64,000 nt of DNA from assembly GCA_949152475.1 (NCBI GenBank), contig OX424567.1, positions 19,493,402 to 19,557,401 of the forward strand, in the 5' to 3' direction. Each line of letters begins with the position of its first letter. Position 1 is the stretch's first letter. Shown piece after piece: positions 12,801 to 24,944 of this stretch. The translations under genes were made by a program, and so were the position numbers. Origin of the DNA: Terebella lapidaria. Lineage: Eukaryota > Annelida > Polychaeta > Terebellida > Terebellidae. The notes beneath the pieces are model-generated. The model saw only the letters and a program-made list of their open reading frames with translations. It did not search any database and was not told the DNA's origin.

Positions 12801-15800
12801 AGTCCTGCCTCCAACAGACGTCCGCGGATTACGATTGAGAACCTCTCTTAAGCTCAATCCCCCGCGCTGGAATTAACACCATAAGACAGTGTCAATCCTG
12901 GTCATGTCTATTAAAGCCATATATTGGTTGTTGACTTGGGCAGTCAATAGCTTACAATAAATGCCTGATATATAGCCCATCTGTAACCTGAGAAGCCATT
13001 ATGTTGATCACGTGTGTTATTAACACCGCAATTGTTATATTCATATGATAATTATATAAGAAGAAAATTCTTATGTTTGACAATTGTATATATCATATTT
13101 GGCAACATCAGGCTTAAATATGGTGCATGACTATCAAAACACGCCAATCATTACGAATTCCCACTTTTTTACGATACTAGTAACTACGTAACGTGCCTAA
13201 CATTATATATGAAGGACTTGCTGTTAGCAATAATTACACTCAGAATGCGGAAAAATATATAATGACGCGTCACCGCGAGTCACAGTGAGCATTCTCACTA
13301 TGTCATACAGATAACTCTTCATTGTCAATCTATTCAGAATATGAACGAGTCCCATTATCACAAAATTTCTGCTATGCTATCAACGTAGAAATACATATTG
13401 AAATTTGCTTGGTTCCCGCTTTCATAGGCAAATTTGTAATATTCGATCGAGGTATCCATATAAAACAAAACTTCCTAATTACACCTACTTCGTATTATAT
13501 AATGTTTTAGTCCGTTATTTATGCAGTTATATACTGATGCCGTGTAGTATACAATAAAAACACTACATGTATATTTTACACACTGGCTGTCCTGATGACG
13601 CCAGTACGTTTGGTTTTGGCTATAAAAGTTTTGTCGGGCTTCTATATCTAAACGCGTTTCATATTATTTTTTTTCCTTTATATTAAAATCATGTTTCGCC
13701 AGTGGATATACAGGTAAATATGGTAATTACCTTCTCTCCAGGTGTGCCAGTACCACCGCTCGTCTGCACTTCACGCGTGTATTCGTATTGTACACCGCGG
13801 GGGGTTGTCTGCCCCGGTGTGTTACGTATCTCCATCGTGATGTACTGTAAATTTTCCGCGTGGTCACTAGATGTGCTCTCCTTCGTTGTGGGAGATGTTG
13901 TTGGGGAGTCTGCAGTGAATGATGTCTGCTTCTGAACTATTTGTGCACGTGGTTTACGTTGGTCGTTCTTGGGTGTTCGTGTGTTGTTCAAAGTTAGGAA
14001 TCTATCACTGGTGATTGATGTGCGATTTGAATCGACGATTGTTTCACTATCGTCCAGGTTTATCCTGGAAACCTCAATGTCTGGACTCAAATCAGTTTGG
14101 CGTATGTAATCTTCACTTTCTGCATCCACGGATGTTCCCTCTTCAAAGGATCTATGTATCTTTAGTTTTTTGGCACTTGGCGGAGGAGAGTTTGTGAATG
14201 TTTCAGTATGATCGATTGCTGGTGGTACAGTCTGAACTGTTGCAGTTTTCTCTTGGTTCGGATAATCTGCAACTGTTTTTGGATTTGAAAGTAGGAGTTT
14301 GGTAAACTTCTCAGTGTGGTCGATTGATTTCAGTTCCGGTTCAGTTGTTTCATCATCTTCTTGGCTTGATGTCTTCGCGAGCTTTCTTGCGGATGAAGGC
14401 AACTCTCTGGTGAACTGTTCTGTGTGGTCGATTGCATGGAACACAGACTCAACTGTTGTACTGTGTTCCGGACTTTGATGATCTTCAGCTGTTTTAGGAG
14501 TTGGAGATGGGAGCTTGGTAAACTGTTCGGTGTGGTCTATTGCTTGGAACACTTCCTTTACTACGGTGTTTTCGTCGCTGGTTTTGTAGTCTCTACTTAT
14601 ATCGTCTGATTGTTTCTCTGCGCTTGTTATAACATTCGAGGAGTCTGGTCTTGGATGCTGATTCGAGTCTGGGTGATTGTTAACCTCTAGAACTGAAACC
14701 CTTGTGAGTTGTTCAGTTTGACTCTGTTGACGTTCGCTTGGCAGACTGGAAATGCTGACAGACAGATCGAATGACTCTCCCAATTCACTCAATGATCCAG
14801 TGTCAGTAAAACTCAACTCAAGATCCACTGAAGAACCAACGATGGGTTTGTTTGGTCGAATCAACAACTTAGGCTCTGTTGACTGTACTTGAGGCAGTTT
14901 ACTGTCACTTGCATATCCAGATTCACTGAGTTTCCCTTCATGTGCTGCAGCCTCTGCTATCCTGTGTTTCGCAGTATCCACAGATTCAGCCAGGCTGATT
15001 GGTTTGCTTTCTGTTGACAATTCCGTTGTGGCTGTTTTCTTTGACGATTTACTTGAGAATAAATTCAGTAGCTTGTCAAATAGGGACGTCTGGCCGACTT
15101 GACTGAACGTGGGGGGAGCAGTTCCGAAGGGAATGACACCATTGACATCCGCGTACCAACTCTCTTTGCCGATCGCTGTTGGGTTCACTTGGCTTGGTAT
15201 GTCTGGTGATGGGGTTTTCCGTGACTTTGGAAAGTGAACAGTCTTTGTAGCAATGGTATCCTTCACTTTTTGGGTGCCACTTGTTAATATGGGATTGTCT
15301 TGTTGGATATATTTTACTTTCAGTGTCTCTTTGTTTCCTTCCAACAGAAGTGTGTCCTTGGTTGTGGACCGGAATCCTGCAGTGGGACTTGTTAGCGTCC
15401 TGGACGATTCTTCTGTATTACTTGGTATACCTTCATTAACTGGTGCACCTGCTTCTGGAATATTGTTGGTTGGTACCAAAACGGAGTCACTGATAGGATT
15501 AATAGGTGGGACGTCTAAACTATCTGAACCCTGCATACCCACAACCCTATGTTCACTTTCTCTTTCTCCTGACTGAAATTCTGGCTTGCTCTGTTTTGCA
15601 TTATCCTCCCACACTCTGTTGGAGTTACAGTATTCAAGGATTTTGTCTGATTTTGCCTTTTCCTGGTTATTTTCAATTGATTCTTGTGACTGGGGGTTGG
15701 AGCTACTTTGGGTTTGGACAATGTTCGTGTTTGCACTATCACTAACTACACTGCCTACTGGCCTTTCAGTAATGACCTCATTTGATTTGCATCCAAGTTC

Positions 15801-18800
15801 TTTATTTAATGGTGCAGGTGTTGAGAATTCATTGATAATGTCAGGTCTTGTAGTCGTCGTCTCGCTGTCTAGTACATGTGTGCCATCGCTCCCAGTCATG
15901 TCTAGTGCTTCAAACGTGCTTAGTCTGGGATTGCTCATTGTATCAGTAAGAATGTTACTTTCTGGATGTTGCTTGCATTCATTCATAACTGGCCGGACGC
16001 TGCTCTCAGACATTTTGGCTTCGCTATCTGGTTGATCATTAATTTCCCCTTCTTGGTTGTTTTGTGGATCTTGACTTTCAAATATCACCTGCCTATGTTT
16101 GGTCATGGTCTGGCTATCTATAGTATTTTCACTTTCGGTAAATGCCTGTTTGAACTCAGCCTTTGTTTGGCTATCTGGTGTATATTCACTCTCACTCTGT
16201 GCTCGGCGTTCTATGGGTTCTTTATTTTTAAACACTGCCTGATCATCCGATGCATTTTTACTTTCAATGAATGCCTGACTATCTGTTGAATTTTTAGTTT
16301 CAATCACTGCCTGGCTATCTGCAGCTGCACCCATACTTTCAGTAACTGCCAGGCTTTCTGGTGTGCCTTGACTTTCAATCACTGCCTGTTCATCTGTTGA
16401 ATCTTTGCTTTCAGTCACTGTCTGGTACTGTCTTTCAGTTATTGTTTTGCTATCTGGGATATCTTTACTTTCATTCACTGCCTGGTTATCTGGTGTATAA
16501 TGACCTTCAATCACTGGCTGGCTGTCTGGTGTATATTGACTTTCATCCATCGTCTGGCTTTCTAGTGAATCTTTACTTTCAGTTAATGCCTGACTATCTG
16601 GTGAATCTTTAAATTTAGTCACTGCCTTGCTCTCTGGTGTATCTGGACTTTCAGTCGCGGTCTGACTATCTGGTACATCTGGACTTTCAGTCATTGTCTG
16701 GCTATCTGGTGAATCTTTACTTTCAGTCAATGCCTGGCTATCTGGTGAATCTTTACTTTCAGTCAATGCCTGGCTATCTGGTGAGTCTTTACTTTCAGTC
16801 ATTGCCTGGCTATCTGGTGTGTCATCCCTTTCAGCCACTGCCAGGCTATCCGGTATATCATTACTTTGAGTCACTGTCCAGCTATCTGGGATATCTTGAC
16901 TTTCAGTCACTGTCTGGTTATCTGGTGTATCTGTACGTTCAGTAAGTATCTGGTTATCTGGTTTATTTGGAGTTTCAGTCACTACTTGGTTTTCTGATGT
17001 ATCTTTACTTTCAATCACTGTCTGGCTATATAGTAAATCTTTACTGCCAGTCACTGCCTGTTCACCTGGTGTATCTGTACTTTCAGTCACTGTCTGACTA
17101 TTAGGTGTATCTGTGCTTTCAGTCACTGCCAGGATACCTGTTGTATCTTTACTTCCAGTCAATGCCTGGCTATCTGGTGAATCTTTACTTTCAATCAATG
17201 CCTGGCTATCTGGTGAGTCTTTACTTTCAGTCATTGCCTGGCTATCTGGTGTGTCATCCCTTTCAGTCATTGCCTGGCTATCTGGTGTGTCATCCCTTTC
17301 AGTCATTGCCTGGCTATCTGGTGTGTCATCCCTTTCAGTCATTGTCAGGCTATCTGGGATATCTTGACTTTCAGTCACTGTTTGGTTATCTAGTGTATTT
17401 GTAGTTTCAGTCACTACCTGGTTATTTGGTGTATCTTTACTTTCAATCCTTGCCTGGTTTTCTGGTGTATCTGTACTTTCAGTCACTGTCTGGCTATCTG
17501 GTTTATCTTGACTTTCAGCCACTGTATGATTATCTGATGTATCTGTACTTTCAGTCACTGTCTGGCCATCTGGTGTATTTTGACTTTCAGTCACTGCCTG
17601 GCTTTCTAGTGTACCTTCACTTTCAGTCACTGTTTGGCTATCTCGTGCATATTTACTTTTAGTCACTGCCTGGCTCTCCGGCGTATTTGTACGTTCAGTC
17701 ACTGTCTGGCTATCTGGTGAATCTTGACCTTCAGTCTCTGTTTGGCTTTCTGATGTGTCTTTACTTTCAGCCACTGTCAAGCTTTCTGGTTTATATCGAC
17801 CTTCAGTCACCTGATGGTTATCCGGTGATATTCCACTTTCAAGTACCACATTTCTGTCTTGTGTATCTCTATTTCGTGTATTCTCAGACACTTCCCACTC
17901 ATCTGCTGCATCTTGACCTTCAGTCGATACCTGGCTAACTGGTGAATATTTAGTTTCAATCAATGACTGGCTATCTGGTTTGTTTTTACTTTCTGTGACT
18001 GCTACACTCTCTTGTATCACTGGCTGACTAACTGATTTGTCTTTCACTGGCACGCTGTCTTGTTCCATTTCAGTCAATACCTGATCTTCCATTAAACCGT
18101 TGTCCTTGCTTATGGCTTCTAAATCTAGCAAAACAAATCCATCCAAGGATACCCCGTCTGATTTGTCATTGCCCATCGTGATCTTGTTGTCATGTTCATG
18201 CAATTGGTTGTTACCTGGTACTGGTCTGACGTTATCGGTGAACGATTCTCCTGATCTGTGCATACTTGTATTTGGACGAGGACTCGCAATCAAAATGTTT
18301 TCAGTGACAGTTCTATCATCGGATACACTGTTGTGTTCTGGCGCTTCTGTATAACCTAATTTGGATCGGGTTTCGTTTCTTATATCCAACACATTGTCTT
18401 TGTCATCCACTTGATCAACGGTGATGTCATACTGGCCTTTATCTGGTTTACAACTCTCAGAATTGCTCTCTGGTTCAATCATTGGCTCACTGTCTACATA
18501 CGATTCATATACTTGTAAGCCGTCACTAATTGTATCAAAGTCTGCCTTATTGATTATATTTGTACTTTCGGTACCTAAGTATGTATTGTTTTTGTCTTGA
18601 GCGACTGTACGTGACGTGACTCTGCTTTCCTTATTAGACTCACTATTAGAATTTTTCCTGTGTTCAGTGTTGGTGCTATTACCAGTGTTGGTGCTATTAC
18701 CTTTATCTTGTACTGTGTTGTCATTTGTGGTGCTTTGAGTTTCTGTCGCTGTGTTACTTGTTAGTCTGTGAACACTAACATTGGGGATATCTAGTGCGTC

Positions 18801-20240
18801 TCTGTTGTCCGGTGGTTTGTCGACGTCGGTTCCGTAGTATCTATCATACACATTGTGAACTAATGTGTCATTACTTTGTTCATTCATCTCACAATCTACA
18901 GTGCCCTTTTCGTTCTCGTTATTGTTCGTCAAAGGGTCTTCATTGTGGATCAGTTTGTTTTCATTCACTCCAGTTGCCGAGGCAATACCCATATTATCTG
19001 TGCTGTCTTTTGATTGGCTCATCAACAACCCTTTACATGTTGTTGGATTGTTTGATGTCAAAGGTATACATGTGTCATCATCCTGTGCTTTGCTGCAGAG
19101 TTCTACTTTATCCTGGTCCACATTGTCTGAGGTGACTTTGTTCACTCCAATGTCAATTTGTACACGTTTATCGTTCTGGCACATACTGGATGTTGTGTCA
19201 TTTGTCAACATATCAGTGTCAAACCCCGGTAAATTCTCTGTTCGTGGGAGATAGTCTGAAGCCTGGATAGAACAGGAGCTGTTATCTGGACCTTCAGAGG
19301 GGTCACCTTCTGCATTATTTTCTCCAAGTGTTTCTCCAAGACCTATTTCTGTTTCATGTCTGCGTTCATTAGGATTGCCGCTTACAATTTCTACACTGCT
19401 TGTCCCATATCCCTCTTCGTCTGAATCAGATGGTTCTTTAGCCAAAACCCAACTCTCTGATACCAGATCAAGACTTTCGTGTGATTCGTCAATCTCGCCC
19501 CTGTCACTGAGTATTCCAACACTTTCATTCCCTCCCCCTTTCAGAATAAACCCATCATCCCCACTGAGTATTTCATCAATCGTGCATCCTGCTTCAACTG
19601 GTATTGCACACACATTTTCCAGATTCAGTACCTCCTTCTGACTAACACAATCTGTTTCACTTGCGTCATTGAATACCTCTCTTTCTGCTTGTACCAACTC
19701 AAATGACCCACAGTCCCCTCCCACTGCATCACTTTCTTGCCTGCTAATTGACTGCTCACTACATACACTCACAGATTCGCTCAATTTTGTCTTTTCAGAT
19801 TCAAACGACGTGTCATGCACTGTGTCCCCACCCAACTCTTCATCATTTGATTGTGTTACCTTTGGGTTGTTTCCCTCCCTATTAGAGTGGCTACTGCTTA
19901 GCTCACTCTCTGTCCCTGGTCCTGACCTCAACACTCCCAATAACTGACTTTCTACTACCTCAGTTTCTAGGCTCTCCGAGTCAGCTATTCCAATAATCTC
20001 GGCATCACTATCCACTAATTCTCTGTTTGATTCCTCTGCGTCTTCATGAACACTATCACCAAGGTCCTGTGGTTCTCCCGCCAAGGACTGATCATCACTC
20101 AAATCCTCGTCGCTGTCTCGTTCGGGCTCCCTAGCTGGTCTGCGAAGGTAGCGACGTGTTGCATCGAAAAGTGCGACTGCGCAAGCGACACCCGTGGCAA
20201 TGATGACGGCCCCATCTACTGCACTACCGTCCAATGACAT
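6014..20240 (-). CDS. Plakin-family cytolinker with N-terminal hydrophobic segment and giant repetitive head (15 coding exons, 3,547 aa)
   Basis: Exons in transcription order: 20240-13731, 12866-12759, 12498-11512, 11358-10345, 10228-10160, 9968-9837, 9730-9635, 9461-9324, 9120-8974, 8703-8549, 8233-8128, 7875-7698, 7417-7350, 7151-7078, 6875-6014. The sum is 10,644 nt with consistent phases. Order of parts: hydrophobic segment (residues 9-24), acidic disordered region, about 45 twelve-residue repeats (about 800-1380), four IDHTE motifs (about 1893-2020), a 26-residue repeat region, helical plakin-like segments with an SH3-like insert (about 3045-3115), and plakin repeats (about 3310-3510). 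The tail is Ser/Gly/Met-rich. Plakins link intermediate filaments, microtubules or junctions. The repeats look closest to the spectraplakin type, but no CH actin-binding domain lies upstream in the window. The start ATG has A at -3 and follows an AG acceptor by one base, implying a non-coding first exon. Confidence 0.8.
7078..10228 (-). CDS. Plakin gene exons 5-14: spectrin-like helices with SH3-like insert
   Basis: Ten short exons (23-59 codons) encode helical segments such as RLMLDFHKQLQHEEVEG and LRAQWLGLRRLL, typical of a plakin domain. The segment ANIVPMRRRKEPLTDP, followed by FDLGEGEPLKLIDN, TWRVQN and the IPAAYCVIPPPDP end, matches the position and style of the SH3 domain embedded in plakin spectrin repeats. 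A final helical pair (DPLLQQLTAERKQEVLADLL onward) leads to the plakin repeats. The exon at 7,698 uses a weak GTCTGT donor, but frame and continuity require it. The domain looks shorter than a complete plakin domain. Confidence 0.75.
10345..11358 (-). CDS. Plakin gene exon 4: charged linker leading into the helical region
   Basis: This 338-codon, phase-0 exon encodes a basic, Ser/Thr/Arg-rich stretch with no clear fold. Its last 70 residues change to acidic helix-forming sequence (for example ELLEDLSEAMRTNVKIASEI) that leads into the next exons. The ends are a TTACAG acceptor and a GTAAGT donor. Confidence 0.8.
11512..12498 (-). CDS. Plakin gene exon 3: Ser/Thr-rich exon with 26-residue repeats
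   Basis: This exon of 329 codons begins after a TATAG acceptor and ends at a GTTTGT donor, phase 0 at both ends. From about 11,690 to 12,070 it carries repeats of about 78 bp encoding variants of SRTEHIHSGSTTTARSGS followed by TSQEPA. Two adjacent units are almost identical at DNA level and the outer ones have decayed. It lies between the giant exon and the plakin-domain exons and looks disordered. Confidence 0.8.
13731..20240 (-). CDS. Giant first coding exon (2,170 codons) of the plakin gene
   Basis: One uninterrupted frame runs from the ATG to a GTAATT donor after a Lys codon. It opens with GAVIIATGVACAVALF followed by RRYLRR, which fits a short membrane anchor with the rest in the cytosol. 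The first 750 residues are acidic and rich in Ser, Asn and Thr, with no clear fold. The middle is the 12-residue repeat tract. The last 500 residues include SSKSSKK and ESGYASDSK stretches and the IDHTE repeats. I recognise no globular domain. Long antisense open frames overlap this exon but look like shadows of its biased codons. Confidence 0.8.
14193..14552 (-). repeat. Four coding copies of an IDHTE-FT motif
   Basis: Four copies of a motif close to AIDHTEQFTKL occur at intervals of about 36-40 residues. Each is followed by a Ser/Pro/Lys-rich linker. The motif core (IDHTE, then FT) is more conserved than the linkers, which suggests a short binding motif. I do not recognise it from a known family. 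Confidence 0.8.
16100..17830 (-). repeat. 36-bp coding tandem repeat (12-residue units, about 45 copies)
   Basis: Units of 36 bp encode variants of TESKDTPDSQAV. I count about 45 units, with one shortened unit near 16,430. The best-conserved group is about 16,680-16,830 and 17,150-17,350, where three consecutive units are nearly identical. A longer block is repeated: the order of units ending in DDTPDSQAM then KDSPDSQAL occurs twice, implying a segmental duplication inside the array. The frame stays open throughout, so the protein repeat is kept by selection or is young. Confidence 0.9.
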
Positions 20241-20469
20241 TCTGTAACACAGACAATGGTCTGATAAGCCAAGTACTGGGAAAACGCACAGACGTCAAAC
20301 GTGCAATGTTGAGAGGCCTGCCCAAGGTATGAGAAAACCTCTCTCGTTTGCAAAATACCCCAGCTCATTACATTATACTACGTTTTATCTTGTCGGAAGG
20401 GCGCCATCGACATTCATTGTGTCGTAAAGGGGGCGTTCTAAGAGCTCCATAAGCTGTATCTCTACATGT
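20241..20469. promoter_or_regulatory. 5' boundary of the plakin first coding exon
   Basis: On the minus strand the ATG is preceded by TGTCTGTGTTACAGA, a good splice acceptor, so the transcription start and a leader exon must lie at higher coordinates. I cannot place that leader exon or the promoter. Confidence 0.4.
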
Positions 20470-20620
20470 TTGTGTTGCTACAGTATGGGTGTCCCCTCAT
20501 GACACTAGCATCCTCATCAGCTCTTGTAGCTACCACGAATACATGGTCGGTGAGCGGCAGGTCTCGACTTTTCGACCTTTGCCACCGCTCTAACCAAGCA
20601 TCTTGTGTACGAGTGTATCT
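20470..20620 (-). repeat. Possible tRNA-derived SINE
   Basis: The minus strand contains CTTGGTTAGAGCGGTGGC, close to a pol III A box, followed about 30 bases later by AAAAGTCGAGACC, close to a B box (consensus GGTTCGANNCC). Single copy in this window, without a clear tail, so the call is tentative. Confidence 0.35.
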
Positions 20621-21670
20621 ATCTGTCTTGCCTTTGCCACAGATGATTGACACCTCTAACATGATGTCAAGCTACCATGCTAACATTCATGTGAATGGTT
20701 TGCACGCATTGCAAATATTTACAGTGGATGCTACGTAAATGCATCCAACATTTATCGCAGAAGTGCCACAAGAGCTGATGCATCATTTGCAGAACAATCA
20801 CAAACAAATCTATTATGAAATTAGCAAGACGGTGTCATTTTGGTTGTGAGCCAACGATACTACTAACATATTGCTGTGGCACGGTTTAGCAACTATAATT
20901 ATTGCGCATTTACATTCCCAAAATGGTGCGAAAGTGTGCTACTCGCATCTGATAAGCTGATCGCTCATCATTTCTTGTTGGCAATGTCTGCAGAGGCGGA
21001 AAGTTATTCTGTAATAGTCATCAAGATAGTTATGGTATTTCCGTCACCCGTCCAGTGTGACATCGAGACAGCGTCACGAGAGGAAAACGCCCCGGCGCAA
21101 ACAATAGCCAGACATGTTATCATCAGCTCATTTAGTTTAGTGTCATGCAATATTGTTGCTGTACTATGTGGGCTAAAATACACACACATGTACATGTATT
21201 CATCTGTCATTCGGAAACATCTAGAAAGGGACACACTTTTGTATTTGACTATCCTAACATTGTATTGTGCAAATCATATATCTTGCTTGATATTCTAATA
21301 AAAACTTTCATGGAGTTGACTAAAATTTTCAGAAACCCATCTATAAATTGAGAAATGCATCGCTTCCGAAATGAATTTGGGTTTCCTGTAGTATATATTA
21401 CCTGTGAGGCTATTTTCATTGAATATTAACATTTAATTTATTTGTCACTTTAATTCAAGTGGATGGTCATTGAATAAAGTATCTTCGAGCAAGTGAGGTG
21501 GATTATAATGTTACCTTGATAATCCATAAAAACTACTTCTGGATTATTCATGTAAATGTGACTGAAACTCGAAATTTAAACCATCATTTTAAAAAATTGT
21601 TAAAATAACAGCACTTCTTGTCAATATATTTGAGTTTTCTATTTGGTGTCTATTTTGCAGATTCTTTAAC
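20621..21670. other. Intergenic, no gene seen
   Basis: No splice-supported coding frame and no clear repeat structure. An acatgtacatgta tract lies near 21,190. Confidence 0.5.
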
Positions 21671-22087
21671 GTAGTCCGCTACAAACATGGAGGTAACAGA
21701 GAGTCAAAATTTAAAAGTCATTTTTTGAATATTATCTCTTCAAAATGACATTATTTTATAGAGTAAATGATCAGCATCCTAATACTGAAAAGAAAATAGG
21801 GGGTCACCGTGCTCGTTTCTTCTACATATTCGATCAAAATCACGCATATTTACCTAAAATGACATAGATTCTGGCATTTTTGCACATTTTTTCGTCCATA
21901 TTCACATTTTGCATCGTGTTTTCCATGAGAACGGATACGGTGACCCCCTATTTTCTTTTCAGTTTTAGGATGCTGAACAGCTACTCTATAACATATATCA
22001 TTTTGAAGCTCTAGATTATGTTGACACAGTTACTTATTTTAAAAAAAACTCTTTGACCCCCTCCCCTCACTGTTTGGAGCGGACTAC
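21671..22087. mobile_element. Palindromic MITE-like element (417 bp)
   Basis: The ends are inverted copies (GTAGTCCGCT and AGCGGACTAC). Internally, a stretch reading tcagcatcctaatactgaaa recurs inverted near 21,950-21,975, and gggggtcaccgt faces acggtgaccccc. The whole element could fold into a long imperfect hairpin. It has no coding capacity. A target duplication is not obvious. Confidence 0.75.
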
Positions 22088-23862
22088 CTCTAATACACAA
22101 GTGTCACGCATAAAGTGACCCAACGATCCTTTTTTCGATGAAACACATTGAAAATAGCGCCAGAAGAACTAGTGGCTATCTCCTGTACGGTTTTTATCCC
22201 GATACAAACTTTATATAATGCTACTTTGTCACTCCGACATCGGATTAAAAGTTTTCAAGAAAACGTACTCGATCTATCATCATTATCACAATATTTCAGC
22301 TATTGTCAATGTAGGTTTTCTGCAAAACAAATTGATTATGCTCCGAATATAATTATTTTACTGCATGTACATTGTATCTGTCAGTGATAAAAGACACAAA
22401 CATAATATAGCTTTAAATATAGTCCCATATCCCATAAAGTTTCCCTTTAGTATCCAATTTCATTAATCTCCTACCATCCGACGACTTGCGGTTGGAAAGA
22501 ATGGTAAAAAAAACTTTTATTGTGGTGTAAAAAAAATATCGAAAGATAACTGTCAGATTATATCCGTTAATGAGGATGAAGATACGTCAAGTGCTGTCTA
22601 TATTTATCAATGTTTTTTTCTTTCATTCCGCAATAACTAGAAACCAAATTTTGTTCGTTGTATTCATAGCTCTATACCTCTCGGTTTTAGAATGATATGT
22701 CAATTTCAATATTCGAATTCATTTTCAATCAGTAAAATGAAGAATACTCAACGATTATCACACATTTTAGACGACATATATGTCTCAACTAACCAGCTAA
22801 TGTTATAGTTTCGGATGTATTTTTTTTTACCAGAAACCCATTATTATATGCAAATCCATGACTTCCTCGGGATCACTACATACAGAATGCTTGGAATTTT
22901 TCCGGAGGTCCATGGTTCGAATCCAGTCGAATTTTATTTTTTTTATCACAATTTATTTCTTACTTTTCGATTCAATTCAGAAAAAAAAAATCTGTCCATC
23001 TGCCAGCACATTGTCAACACATATAAAATATTAAACATATTTGCACATACATCACGATATGTCATGTTGTTGTTTTTGTTTTGACCTACCTGTTTCCGAT
23101 GTTTCTCAGAGATGTGAAGACATACCAAGCTCCCCTAATTCTGACCAGGTTTCCTGGATCTGCCATTGCATGTGGACCGACCTGCGGTTTTCGTTTATAT
23201 ATGAGTACCAGTGACTTCCCCAAAAACTCCCGACATTCTTGTGTCCTAACTCGACCGTGAGCATGCGTTTTATCCGTGCAAAAAATACCACTTCACCAAA
23301 TAACCTTGATATTCGTTGATTGGTATTTTATCATCGGATCTTAAGAAGAAAAACACTGCAGCGCTGGTTTGGACATAGATCTATTGATTTTTTATCTATT
23401 GATGTCAATTATTGCTGTCAATATGTCGAGTCTGGTCATTGGTTTATCAGTAAAGCGTAGGATGAGTTCAAAGTTTTTTTCTGTTGGATACACTAGGTGA
23501 CAAGTGACTGAATAATGTAATCTATTACGAAAAGAGCATATAACCATCCAACACTCTTGAGAAATGTAAGTGGTTTTATATAGTTGGATAAATAGAACGC
23601 CAGTATATAGATACATAATTTTATATATAGACATTCTATATGACCCTTAATTGTTATAGTATAAATAGCGTATACTAACATCAATTATTGTATAGATAAG
23701 GTAAAATAAGTGGTTTTGTGAGGTTTGTGTTTTGGTCGAAATTTTCAATAAAACTATTAACTCATTTAGACTTCCAGTTTTCGGGGAATATCCGAAGTGA
23801 TAGAATGCGATATACAAGTCCATTTGTATTTGACAGAGGGTGATGTTTTGTCATAACGTGTC
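22088..23862. other. AT-rich intergenic stretch
   Basis: No coding frame with splice signals. At 22,914-22,924 the string GGTTCGAATCC resembles a tRNA B box, but no cloverleaf can be built around it. Confidence 0.45.
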
Positions 23863-24944
23863 CAGGGTATATATCACGAACCTATGATATCAGCTTATTC
23901 GAAGCCACTCGGACAGCTGAATAGAGCATTCTTTACAGAATGTTGATATCTCGATTTGGTAAAAAGTTATAGCTATTTTAATATTGAAAATCCGGCAAAT
24001 TTCTCCAGATAGTCTTGAAAATTCTGTCAGTTAATTAGTATGCAAATAGGCCTAAGATGTGTGACGTCATTGACAGCTTGCCTTTTAATTAGGCGATTTA
24101 ACATGTCACAATTAAGCATTTAAGCTCATATTTGGTCACCAAAACTCAGCAGATATATCGTCCAGTAGGAATAGTCAGTGAGTGCATATGAATTCTGGTT
24201 GCCATGGCAAACAACCGGCTGATTTGGCCCTTAGCAACCAGATTGCTAATGCTGGTATTCAAGTTAAAACACGATATGAAAGTATCAAACCGATTTAGAT
24301 AACAGGGGAGTGACTATGTTTTGTGGAATTGATCAGCAAAAATGTTCAAAACCACACCTTAGCAACCGATACAGGCCTGAGAAATCACTGACGTTTAGAG
24401 CCATTGGAAGTTAATGGATGCCATTACTGCTGGTTTCCCAAGCCTGTATTGGTTGCTAAGGGTTGTGTTCAGACATTTTGATGATATATTCCAATATATT
24501 GTCATTACTCTATAGTCTGAAATGGTTTCACACATGTATATCTTGTTTTTAATTAGACATTGACCTTACCAACCATGGTTGCTAAGGGCCCAGCCAAACC
24601 ATTGGTTGCCTTGGCAACAACAAATTTCTTGAAATCACGGACTAATCGAACTAAAACGCATAAAAAAATGGGTTATGGTGAACAAATATGGATGCAAACG
24701 GTCTCATTATTCCATTTAAAAATGCATAATTAAAAAGCAGTCTGTCAATGACGTCATACTTCTCATTTGCATATTTAGCTGTCAGACTCTCTTGTCAGAT
24801 TCTGTAAACATGTACATGTTTAAAGTGTCATAACTTTGGAAAGAATCATGATATCAACATGCCGTGAAGACCATTTTGTTCGGTTCAAATAGTGCTTTCA
24901 CATATAACAAAAACCAATATCCAATTTTCGTGATATATACCCTT
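23863..24944. mobile_element. Large palindromic non-autonomous element (about 1.08 kb)
   Basis: Outer ends are inverted copies (agggtatatatcacgaa at 23,864 facing ttcgtgatatataccct at 24,927). Further matched arms include gacgtcattgacag/ctgtcaatgacgtc, ggttgccatggcaa/ttgccttggcaacc and ttagcaacc/ggttgctaag. The centre is near 24,400. No open frame of note. It resembles a foldback or MITE derived from a DNA transposon. Boundaries are within a few bases. Confidence 0.75.

Noticed and set aside
15586-17938. Many plus-strand open frames with YLVYLYFQSL-like repeats
   Set aside because: They are antisense shadows of the 36-bp coding repeat in the plakin gene. The minus-strand frame is continuous over 6.5 kb and spliced to plakin exons.
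22905-22935. tRNA-like B box GGTTCGAATCC
   Set aside because: The flanks do not fold into a T arm with five pairs and no A box lies at the right distance, so no tRNA gene was called.
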